NCBI GenBank assembly: GCA_963922205.1
Contig: CAWUHX010000065.1
Span: forward strand, 372,001 to 436,000
Reading direction: 5' to 3'
Length of the DNA stretch: 64,000 nucleotides
Source: Romanomermis culicivorax
Lineage: Eukaryota > Nematoda > Enoplea > Mermithida > Mermithidae
Shown: one piece after another, positions 11,799-21,577 of the stretch
Position numbering within the stretch: the stretch's first letter is position 1
Layout: each line of letters begins with the position of its first letter
Notes under the pieces: generated by a model
What the model saw: only the letters and a program-made list of their open reading frames with translations
Databases searched by the model: none
What the model was told of the DNA's origin: nothing
Made by a program: the position numbers and the translations under genes

Positions 11799-14680
11799 AA
11801 TTTTCGCCAAAGAGATTTATGGTGTAAATATTGAGGTGAATTTTAAAGCAACTATTTTATAATTTTTTCAACAAAAATCGCCATATTGTTATTCGTGCCA
11901 TAAAATGCTACGAAGAAAAAAGTTTTGAAACTTTTGGAAGCGGCTTGGGATCACTTACTCCCTTGATCGGTTGTGATATTATTTTCAAAATCGCGCTCGT
12001 TTAAATCGTAAAAATTATTTTCTATTTCGGTGTAAGATCTTTAATTAATTTGCGCGACGTTTTGAAACCGGCTTCCTTAAGATTGAAACGAAACGAAATG
12101 TTGTTTTCCGTGTAAATTTTTGTGCACTGTGTTACGCAAGTACTTTACATTTATCGTTTGCTCATATTTTCTACTGTTTTTTACGACGAGAGTGAGTTAT
12201 CTGTTCGCAAAACTTTACACTTGAATATCTATAGGTCTTCGGTTTTTTGCATTTTTGAAGCAATATTGTTTTATGCGGGCAATACCTTGCCATTTAAGTG
12301 CAATTATTAGTTGTTTGTTTTACGCATTTTTGATTCCGTATAGTTTAAAGTTGGATTGTTGTGTTGCATCTCATTTGAATATTGAACCTAATTAAAAACA
12401 TAGTGTCTTAGCGGACTTGGCTTCTTTATGGTTGATGAAAACAAAGGTACCTCGCAAAAAAACATGTTAGAAACTTTTATTTCCCACTAAAGTGTTAAAT
12501 TCCTCTCGCTACAACTGAATATCAGAATTTTTAAATTTTTCTTCATTTTTTGAAAACATTATTTTATTATATATCCATTGTAGTGTGTTTGATTTTGGCT
12601 TCGAACAGGTCGCTAAAATTGATCTTTTTAGAGGAAAAAAGTGTGCCGAACAGGCCAATCCTGTGAAACAACTGGAAAGTTTCTACGGTAAATATTCTTG
12701 ACAAAGTGATACATCATGTCAAAAAATCGATACTATACTGCATTCAAAATCTGAAAAAGTCTATATTGATGTTTCCCGTGAAAGAATCAGGCATGACAGT
12801 TTGGTAGTAATCTTAAAAAGCTAGAGAGAGCGACATGATGACAAACGTGAAGCACTGACCAGAGCAGAAAAAAATTAGTGTGTGTGTGTCTTTAAATGAG
12901 AGCAAGCAGAATTTTAGTTAAGCGGTCAAAATCTAGTGTTAACAAGGATGCAAATACAGGCATATTCTTTTCTTGAGCAAGCCTAGTCCAGTTATGAAAA
13001 ATTCATCATACGGAAAAGGAAGTACAGTATTTCGCAATGTTTTATGCAAGACCGGAAAAATGAATGGGTTGAAAATTTTTTTCGATCCAAATTAAACAAT
13101 GAGCTTTAATTTACGCAATGATTTACTGTATAGCTTCGCCAACATAATTGTGGCATTTCGAGGTAAAACTTTTCGAAATTATATGAATTCTGCTGGGGGC
13201 AGCCAGGACGGGGGGTGGAATACAAAATTTTTTTCGTTCTTGATAACGAAAAAAAGGTCTTAGATAGATCTTCTAACATCCAAGCAGCATATTCTTCAAC
13301 TTATATTGATCAGATATGTGAAATTATTAGCTTAGACTGCACTTTTAAAAAGTTTTAATGAGTTACTTTTTAGAATCAAGTATGCTTTGTATAGAAAAAT
13401 TGTTAAACTACAGCATCATCCCTATTTTTATGATGACTTTCTCTTCTCTCTTGCTCATTTTCCTTCGTCATTTTCTCTATCATTGCTGAGGTGGTCAAAT
13501 CTGCTGGGGGTCAAACCCCTCCAAACCCACCCTCACACGTGCATTATGCCTGCAACTAGCACAGACAAGTTTGCCTGATAAGGCCTAAATCGTGGCTTCG
13601 AAAGAAAATTTAAAGCTGATCCTAGGAATTTTGCATTAACCACTCTATCGGTAAATTTTGTTCAATTTTTGAAGATTAAATCAGCTGTAAGACGAACAAT
13701 TCGCCCATGATTGACAGGAAATGGAGTACTAAAATTGGTTTTCGGAATAAAATGACTACCATTCCTTGAATTCTCATGCATTTTTACATTGATTTGGACA
13801 TAAACGCAACAAGCATTTGGGAATCTAAATCATAATTTAAGCATGCTTGACTCATACAGCAATAACTAAATTGATATAAATTGATGGATGTGTCCTTCTG
13901 TGTTCAGGAACAAATGTTCTGGAACAATGGAAAACTCTATGCTCTAAAGAAATGAAGTTCAGTAATCCATGGGAAAATGTTCTCATAGGTCCTCAATGGT
14001 GATTTTCAATGGCTCTCATTCCACATTGAGGAAAAGGTCTTCGATGATGATAACTCATTCCAAATTTATGAAATACGGACTTTGTGAAAATTTTTCCAGA
14101 AACAACGGTTTTTTGGAGATCATCACGCATGACCCGTGGACTCTATAACCCATTTACTTTGGAAGCATAGATGCAATAGTGGTCAAAAAAGGTTCAATTT
14201 GCTATTCAAGTTTCAACGAGTGGAGAACATTATACTGTAGTGACAATCTTAATTTCCCCATGATACCTCGAAGACCAAAGTTATAGAAAGACCACGATGC
14301 TTATCCACCTTTGATTTATGAAGAACAGTGTTTGACTCCTGAAACAAATTTGGACAATTTAACGAGGTTATGAAATAGAATTTTCAACTGTTCTGTTCAC
14401 CGCTCATGAACGAGAAATTTTCTCTATTCATTACAGTAAAAGCTTTACTAGTTTTTCTGCATCGGACTCAATTTCATAGAATCGCTGGTTCGACCATTTT
14501 AAAATGAATAGAGTTAGTCATAGTTGCAACACATCTATTCGATTTTTTTAAGGACTTCAAACATGTCCAATATTATGAGCTTTCCATACGGTAAGACTAC
14601 TACAATGACCAACTTGATCCTGAGATGCGCAGAAACTTACAGGAGTATTAGAAAAAAATGTCAAAACTAAAAAACAGTTT
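11799..14680. other. Intergenic region with two dispersed-repeat fragments
   Basis: The first few hundred bases are presumably the 3' untranslated region of the basonuclin-type gene, but no AATAAA close to the stop was found. 13400-13530 matches the reverse complement of about 24745-24860 (shared HPHFYD/FSHFPSS text in translation). 14398-14530 resembles 22096-22222, both starting CCGCTCATG-ACGAGAAATTTT. No gene was recognised. Confidence 0.45.
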
Positions 14681-14681
14681 T

Positions 14682-14687
14682 TTTATT
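14682..14687 (-). terminator. Poly(A) signal for the glycine-rich gene
   Basis: TTTATT on the + strand is AATAAA on the minus strand, about 120 bases downstream of the stop codon of the glycine-rich gene. Confidence 0.4.
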
Positions 14688-14804
14688 AAAGATTGGACAA
14701 ATCCTATTACGATATTAATTTATATAACTTTCAGTATCAGCATGTGTCTTTCTAGCATAAGAACGAAATAAAACACCCTGTAAAAATGTGAATATTTCAC
14801 TTTT

Positions 14805-15490
14805 TCAGCGTCCTAAACCGAATCCATTTGAAACGCCCAGTCCAGGCATACCGAATCCGCTTCCTACTCCTAGGCCACCCATACCCGGGAGACCACCGCC
14901 GCCCATGCCAGGAATGCCGCCGCCGCCCATGCCGGGTATGCCGCCGCCGCCCATGCCGGGTATGCCGCCGCCACCCATGCCGGGTATGCCGCCGCCGCCC
15001 ATGCCGGGTATGCCGCCGCCTAATGAACTGAGACCGGGCAGGCCGCCGAAGTTGACGCCCGTGCCCGTGCTGATCGGAATGCCAGCGATGTTGTAGTTAC
15101 TGCCCGACTGGACGCCGCGCAACGGGTCTACGTTCACGCCCCGCATGCCTTGGTAATAGGGAGCCGAAACGCCCGACCCGATGCCCAGGCCGCTGGAAGC
15201 CGGAGCTGCGACGCCGCTCATAGGATTGGCCATGGCTGGCACTTGGGGCCCGGACAGAGCCGGCACTTGGCTTTGCTTTGGTGGTGAACCGCCGCCGCCA
15301 CCACCCCCTCCGCCGTTGTTGTTGTTGTTGTTGCTCGGAGGGTTGCCTTGTTTGGACTTTTGGGGTTTACCCTTGCCGCTGGGCTTCTTAGTGTTGCCGG
15401 TGTCTTGTTGGGGCTGCTGCTGTTGAGGTTTGTTCCCGGAACACATGGGGGCATCGGGAAATCTTTCGCATAGCACCGGCATGACTGGCA
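14805..15490 (-). CDS. Glycine-rich repeat protein, probably secreted, last exon
   Basis: I do not recognise the family. The exon opens after the acceptor AATTTTTTCAG and runs about 228 codons to a TGA. Order: a short cysteine-bearing segment (LCERFPDAPMCSG), a glutamine run, a basic KPSGKGKPQKSKQG stretch, an asparagine run, a glycine run, a mixed P/G/S region, then five to six copies of GGIPGMGG, and a GLGVGSGFG-type tail. The two cysteines and low complexity suggest an extracellular structural or adhesive protein. The exon begins with two bases of a split codon, so at least one upstream exon, presumably with the signal peptide, lies above 15490 and was not found. Its base composition is far more GC-rich than anything nearby. 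A poly(A) signal lies downstream on the same strand. Confidence 0.7.
14892..15018. repeat. 24-base tandem repeat encoding GGIPGMGG
   Basis: About five copies of a 24-base unit (GCCGCCGCCCATGCCGGGTA type on the + strand) with only a few substitutions, in frame inside the glycine-rich exon. Copy number is likely to vary between individuals because the units are almost identical. Confidence 0.85.
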
Positions 15491-16084
15491 CTGAAAAAAT
15501 TATAATCACCGAAGATCGGCTCATGTGGAAAGAATACAGTACATTAGCTAGTCAAGTTACTATAGATGGTCCAGGCTGTATTTGTTATAGCATCTACTTT
15601 GGTTTATCACTCATATCTTCCTCTAACAGCTGTGTTATACAATGCTGTACTCAATAGTAAACCAGCTTTTTCGTGTCAATTTGCAATCTTCCACCTACTG
15701 CAACGTAGGTTTGAACATATGCAGCGGTTCATGAGCTGAAATCTTTAATTTCGATAATGAACAGCACTTAAGACACGATTTCTGAGAGGATTCAGCTTTG
15801 TTAAAAAACTAACCCTACCTAAAAATCACATATTTGGTGTAACTTGATGCGCTAGGAACGAAAATAATATTCATTTCGTCTGAAAATTAAAACTTGCATA
15901 GCTACAGTAAGACGATTTTTGACATACACTTATTTAAACTTTTACAAGTTTAGTTACGTCAGACATCGTGTTCTGAAAATTTAACCAATATTAGGCCAGT
16001 AGATGGGCCACAATTTACTGCAGGATTCATTAGTGTAAAGTGCTTATTAGGAATACAGTGGTGCTAGAAACATTAAATTTCGAG

Positions 16085-17631
16085 AGCAAAAATTGTCATT
16101 TTTTACACAAAAATCACCATATATACTGCTAAAGCTCAGAAGGACCAAAAAATTCCCTATACAATAGATAGCTTACGATGTCTTCTACCTGCTGACAAAA
16201 AATTACATAAATTTGTGTACTGCTAGAGGGTCACACAACCTGAAGTTTGAGCACTATCCTATAATTGTATTTTCTGTAGTTACGACCTCTACTGTGAAAC
16301 AACTAGAGCTCGATAAATTTAAAAAATGAGACAGTAAAACAAGTTTCGTATGGTGGATATTAATATAATTCTCAAACTCATTAAAAAATAAAATTCGCCG
16401 GGCTACAGTATCCCAAAGTTTGGAATTTTCACATTTTTTAGCATTTTTCTGTCTATTTACGTGACTTGAGATGTATCGGCCTAGGCATGAAATAACTTTG
16501 ATATTCACCGTGTATTTGATACAGAATAAAATGCTCTATAGTGTGGTATGAAAACTTTTTTGAATTTTGCATTTTACACTTTTTTCAAAGTTTTAAAATG
16601 TCAAAAGCGAGACCATAAAAATGATGAAAAAGCAGGTTTCTCTTCACAAAAATGACTATGTGTACTGCTAAAGCCAAAAGCACCCAAAATTTATCTATAC
16701 GGTGGGTATATTATGATGTCTGCTAGATGCATGCAAAAAATTTCTCCCTACAGTGCATCAAGATATAGTACGGCCTGATTTGACTACTAGATTAGGGGAT
16801 GATTAAATATTCATGCAGCTAGACTCGGCCATGAGAATCCTACCAATCAGTGGTCGTGAAGATCAATCAAACTGGTATGGCAAGAGAGGGATATCTTGAC
16901 ATATTACATACATATCAGTGGTTAGCTTCACTCGAAGACTCACATACATGTATTTGATACACTACCACAAGATAATGAAATGCAGTCATCGCAATCATCA
17001 GCGATACAATACTGCGATAAAATACTGCGAGTCAAACAAGAACTTTCAAACATAGGTCTGGCTTATATCCCCTCAGACAATGCTGGTTGCTATCATGGAT
17101 CCAACACTTTAGGCTCCATGCATGTAATCTCCAAAAAAATTGGCTTGGCAGTTAGACGATGGGATTTTTCTGAACCTCAGTTTGGCAAAGGACCCTGTGC
17201 TCGTATTGCAGCACTGGTGAAGCAGCAAGTTCGACTGTTCGTAAGACAAAATAATAAATGCACCAATCGCAAAATATCCACTGTAAGGGAAATTTTGGGT
17301 GTTTTTGGCTTTAGCAGTACATATAGTCATTGTTGTGGAGAGAAACCTTCTTTCTGATCATTTTTACAGCCCCATTTTTGACATTTTAAAACTTCGTTAA
17401 AAGTGTAAAATGCAAAATTAAAAAAACATTTTCATTCCACACTACATAGCATTGTATCCTGTATCAAATACAAGGTCAATAACATAGTTACTTCGTGCCC
17501 AGGCCGATACATCTCAAGTCACGTAAATAGACAGAAAAATGCTAAAAAATGTGACAATTTCAAACTTGTGGATACTGTAGCCTAGTAAATTTTATTTTTT
17601 AACAAGTTTGGGAATTATATTAATATTCACC
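16085..17631. mobile_element. Fold-back element with long inverted arms
   Basis: About 16352-16706 and 17275-17631 are inverted copies of roughly 355 bases. Landmarks are TTAATATAATTC, TTTCTGTCTATTTACGTGAC, GAGATGTATCGGCCT and TACTGCTAAAGCCAAAA. A third, direct copy of part of the arm lies at 16085-16205 (CTGCTAAAGCTCAGAAGGACC). The arms enclose an ORF of transposase-like character. No clear target duplication was seen at the outer ends. Confidence 0.7.
16980..17357 (+). pseudogene. Transposase-like ORF inside the fold-back element
   Basis: The 125-codon frame carries SDNAGCYHGSNTL and WDFSEPQFGKGPCARI, then a K/R/V-rich segment. The pattern Asp-Asn-Ala-Gly-Cys followed by FSEPQ-x-GKG-x-C is reminiscent of widely dispersed transposon-derived proteins in animals; I cannot name the superfamily. 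The last third runs into the inverted arm, so the true protein is truncated or ends in repeat sequence. It is too short for a full transposase. Confidence 0.45.
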
Positions 17632-18115
17632 GGATAAAGCCGCCCCGAATTTCCGGGTTACTTGAAAGTAAAATTTTTTATGTTTAGAAAAAATTTTACA
17701 TCAAAAACATTTTCTTTCAAAAATAAATACCTGACTAAAGTACCTGACAACTGACAAACGATATTTTTGAGAGTCAGAAGTATGCTGGGATAAGGACTCT
17801 AGATCCGACATCAATTCCTCTTGCTGGACTGTTGCAATGCAAGATCCAAGTAAGGTCTTGAATCCTGCGAATTAGACGCACAATACTGGTAAAATCCTGG
17901 CGTTAGTCGATGGTAGGCTTCGAAATCTGAATATAATCTCTGACCAAAATTACAATGATCTTTTGGCTGGCACTATCCCCATCTTTACACAGGAAAGTAT
18001 TTTTTCGATTCGATTCTAAAATATAGACTAAAATCTTTAATTTTCTCATGAAATGCTGAACAGCCAACGTGGTCTGGCGTCATAGGCTTGCCTAATTTAA
18101 GGTGACGAGTAAGAT

Positions 18116-19516
18116 GTTTGTGTCCCATTACCTCAAGCGTCCCAGTATTTCAAATGTCCTGTTACTCCAAGTGTCCCGTTACTCCAATAATGCCATAAAT
18201 CCCTTTACACCAAGAAATGCAATTTTTTTTGCAAAAAAATGGTGTCCCGTTACTCCAAGATTGCTAAAATTTTTCGTACTTTAACATTACACTTAACCAA
18301 AACACAGAAAACTAAAGAAAATGAATACAAAGAAAAATAATAGTAAAAATGAAGAAAAAGATGAGGAATAAAGAAAATAAAGAAAACTGAAGAAAAAAAA
18401 TAAAACGGAAAGAAAAACAGTTTGGGGCCGAAACAGCCGGCGCTAAAGTGGCCAGCACTAAAATAGCTTTCGCCGAAACGGCCAGCGCCGAAATGACCCG
18501 ATGCCGAACTAGCTGGCGCTAAAACGGCGGAGTCGAAGCTGGTGCATCGAAATGGCGGCACCGAAACGTGCCTTTCCGTGCTTTGTATGACCTTTACATT
18601 ACTGTGTTTTTAGTGAAATCCTTGTGCGTTGACAAAAATTGAGAACCAAAAATATTTGCGGGTCAGTAATTTGATTAATTGCGTTAAAAAATGGAACACC
18701 CTGATTTTTTGGTGCAACTTGGTTGCAGAACCTATAGTTTCCCCTGTAGCGCACTTCACAACATAAATTTTTTACACATGTTAGCTATTTGGATATGCCA
18801 TCGAACAATGCGTATTGTTTTTACACGACTTGCAAGTTATATTTACACCGCAGTGTAACCTGAAAAAAATCATTTTTTGAGTATGGTTTCGAATATTGTG
18901 GTAATCTTTTGAACGGTGTGATCTACAATATTGCGGTTTAGTGCAAAGTAAAGAAAAATGGATGGGCTATAAAGTAGTGCGTAAAAAGATGCAAAAGTGG
19001 TGGAAGTTTTGTGCAATAAAAATTTCCACAAAATTGTTTTAAAAAGTCAAATCATTTGCATTTTGTCAAAATTTTGTAATAAATTTTTTATTGTCAAAAA
19101 ATAATATTTTAAAATAGCTATAGATCTAATGAGAATTGCAATGTTCGTTACAGGTTATTTAAATTACAAAATTAAAATTTCAACTAACTATGAGTAGAAA
19201 AATTTGCATCATCTTATGAAAAACTTTTTTTCGGTAAAAAACTGCATCAACATTTTGAACACCAGTTTTCCCTGTTGTCTGTATAAATGTACCTGTCAGA
19301 GGAAGTTTTAAAATGGCAATGTATAAATTATTCAGACAAGCTATTGCACTATCGAGTCAAATTTACATATTGAAATAGTATTGAAATGATTAGCTGAAAA
19401 ATGATCATTTTAATCTTACAGCAATTTTAAAAATTTATAGCTCTTGGAGTAAGGGGACACTTGATGGAGTAACGGGACACTAAGGGTAATGGTGCATTTG
19501 GAATAAAAGGACACAA
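18116..19516. mobile_element. Mutator-like non-autonomous element with 10-base duplication
   Basis: CGAGTAAGAT flanks the element at 18106-18115 and 19517-19526, a perfect 10-base direct repeat. The ends are GTTTGTGTCCCATTAC and, inverted, TTGTGTCCTTTTATTCC. The words GTGTCCCGTTACTCC / GGAGTAACGGGACAC are repeated several times near both ends. A 9-10 base duplication with subterminal repeats fits Mutator-like elements, but no transposase is present. A tandem array lies inside at 18422-18568. Confidence 0.65.
18422..18568. repeat. Degenerate ~17-base tandem array (GCCGAAACGGCCAGCGC)
   Basis: About eight diverged units of the type GGCCAGCGCCGAAATG / GGCGCTAAAACGGC follow each other. The array is markedly GC-rich within an AT-rich element and contains alternating GCCGAAA and GGCGCTAAA half-units. 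Confidence 0.6.
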
Positions 19517-21041
19517 CGAGTAAGATTCAGATTAAAACATTTATAAACCCGCAGAGATTATGAATTTTGGTCGTTTTATTTGAGCGTTGTGCTTTGACCT
19601 GCGTTGTACACGTGACTGTTACTTTGATTCGACTTGAATTTTAATCGACAGTACGCTTTTTTATCGGCATTTCTGCGCTCGTTAGGTTTCCGTAAACATA
19701 GTATTTGTATTCATATATTGGCAGAGCTATGAAAAAATATACAATACCCAGCTTTAACAGCCCATAACTCCGTCAAAATTCAGAATACATAATTTGTAAT
19801 CGTTTTTAAAAAATATATTTCAACGATATCTATCGATCGATACTAAGTTCGTTGCGTTTTGAACGAAAAATATTCCTGATCGTATCGAAAAGTCACTATT
19901 AGTATGAAGTCATATAACTATGGGATGAGATCAAAATTTCAGGAGTGACATGTCGAACCCCCGCGCCGATACGTGCTTGTATAGCATGGTTCCATCTCAA
20001 GGTCTGCCACGAAACCACAGGACATCTGTCATTGGACTTTACGAGGATAAATGTAAGCATATGTACAACACGTAACTTTTGAGGGGTCTGATCCAATTTT
20101 TTTTCAAAAGTGCTCAGATCTCAGTAAAAATAAAATCGTTTTTAGTTGTTTTTCAGTATTAAAATTAATCTTTCTTTCTGATAATTTTCAACTTTTTTAC
20201 ACGAAATTTCCTAGTGTTAACACGATTGAGTCTTCAAAAAGCACTGAACTATTTCAAGATTATATTTTATTTTATCCTTCATATATTGGTTTGCAATAGT
20301 CATTTGGGAAAAAATTTACTTCTACATGTCGTGGCATGAAATCTCCTAAAACTGAAAATTCTGCGAGGTCAGCCAGGGTTCTGCTCGGATTCAGGACCCC
20401 CGAGCCCCCCCCCCCCCAAGAACACGTACGAACGTAAAATATCGCATCGGGATTTACGTCATTTAGAGCACTTCTTCCTGAATTGTGGGATTCAAAAAAG
20501 CAGGTGGAATTTGTTTTCGCAATAAAAACGCGTTGCATAATGCTACAGAATGTTGAAACCTGGGAAGTAAGTGCTTTTTCATTTTTCTACAAATTTTCCC
20601 ATGGCAAAACCTTTCTGTTTAAGTTCTACTTTAAAGGTTGCAGAAAGAACTTTTTTATCTGTCTTAATTTACAAGTATTTTATTAAAATCAGACTATAAA
20701 TTTTTGTGAAAAGTTGACGCCATACAGAATTGACATAATTTCGGAAATTGGAAAATGACTCACTTGATCGTGATTGAACCTCCGACGGACATTCAATGAG
20801 GACGAAAATACAAATGATTAAACAGTATAACCACATAATGATGATTTTTTGACTTCGTTCGTTGTTTGTTATTGGCTTCATAACATTTTACTAATAACCT
20901 AAACAGTGCTGACTATCACGAGATTTTGATATACGATCACTTTAATTTACATGGACATTTTTCGTCATGAGCAAACATGAAAGATCCGGAGCTGGGTTCA
21001 ACTTTTTTCTCTTCGATAGTGTCAGTTCGTCTTTCTGATAA

Positions 21042-21047
21042 TTTATT
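21042..21047 (-). terminator. Poly(A) signal for the GCHFR gene
   Basis: TTTATT on + reads AATAAA on the minus strand, about 115 bases past the stop codon of the GCHFR-like gene. Confidence 0.45.
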
Positions 21048-21163
21048 TTCTTCTATATAAATTCCATATGAATGCGTACTGTATAATTCTAGGCGGGCAC
21101 GTTTATATACTTAACAACATGTTTACATTTTTGAGGCGGTTGCAAAGTGAAATTCTTCATCAT

Positions 21164-21577
21164 CTATACTTTTTGTTGTAAAGTCCAAATGATGACGTCG
21201 TCCCGCATGGCGCAAGCGACCACGACGTAACCGATCCTTTCGAAACGATCCAAAACTTTACAAGGCAGTGCTTTGAACGTCCATGACATCGTATCCTTGT
21301 CGTGGGTGTATTCGCCGACATCGCTGCAAAAAAGTCACACGTAACCATGTCCTGATATACAGTATACATGTTTGTAAAAAGTTCTTGCTGACCAATCTCG
21401 ATGATGATGATAATGAGCGCGGAAAACCTACCGTAATTCTGGTATTTGACTGTGAATATTGGACGATCCGTAAGTTACCCTCGTCCAAATGTTATTGCTG
21501 GTCGACGATTGATTGACCGGGCTGTTGGTCGGCTCGAATAGGCAATTCGGATCGGCGCTGATCAATATGAACGGCAT
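21164..21577 (-). CDS. GCHFR: GTP cyclohydrolase I feedback regulatory protein (GFRP)
   Basis: Small cytosolic protein that binds GTP cyclohydrolase I and mediates inhibition by tetrahydrobiopterin and stimulation by phenylalanine. Two exons: 21432-21577 (ATG at 21577, donor GTAGGT, phase 2) and 21164-21323 (acceptor TTTTTTGCAG, stop TAG). The joined product is 101 residues against about 84 in vertebrates. The N-terminus MPFILISADP matches the family's MPYLLIS-type strand. The C-terminal half has KVLDRFERIGYVVVACA and VIIWTLQQK, matching the family's VLDKLE...GF and LVWCLHKE positions. The middle is longer and diverged: the acidic/ELMQQLG-type segment is replaced by serine/asparagine-rich text. 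The gene stands alone between transposon-rich regions. An alternative reading with a 29-base intron at 21450-21478 was dropped as too short. Confidence 0.82.

Larger units (their letters stand above)
15491..21040. other. Intergenic region with fold-back and Mutator-like elements
   Basis: Apart from the elements listed separately (16085-17631 and 18116-19516) no gene was recognised. The stretch 19520-21040 contains a 12-base C run near 20408 and a TTTACAAGTATTTTATTAAAA word that recurs near 22542 and 55887. Confidence 0.4.

Noticed and set aside
19899..20100. GGGGGTTCGACAT on the minus strand, resembling a tRNA/SINE B box
   Set aside because: No convincing A box, cloverleaf or second copy; a single B-box-like word is not enough.
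21432..21479. 29-base intron creating an 18-base micro-exon in the GCHFR gene
   Set aside because: Too short for spliceosomal splicing and unnecessary: reading through keeps the frame and joins exon 2 in phase.
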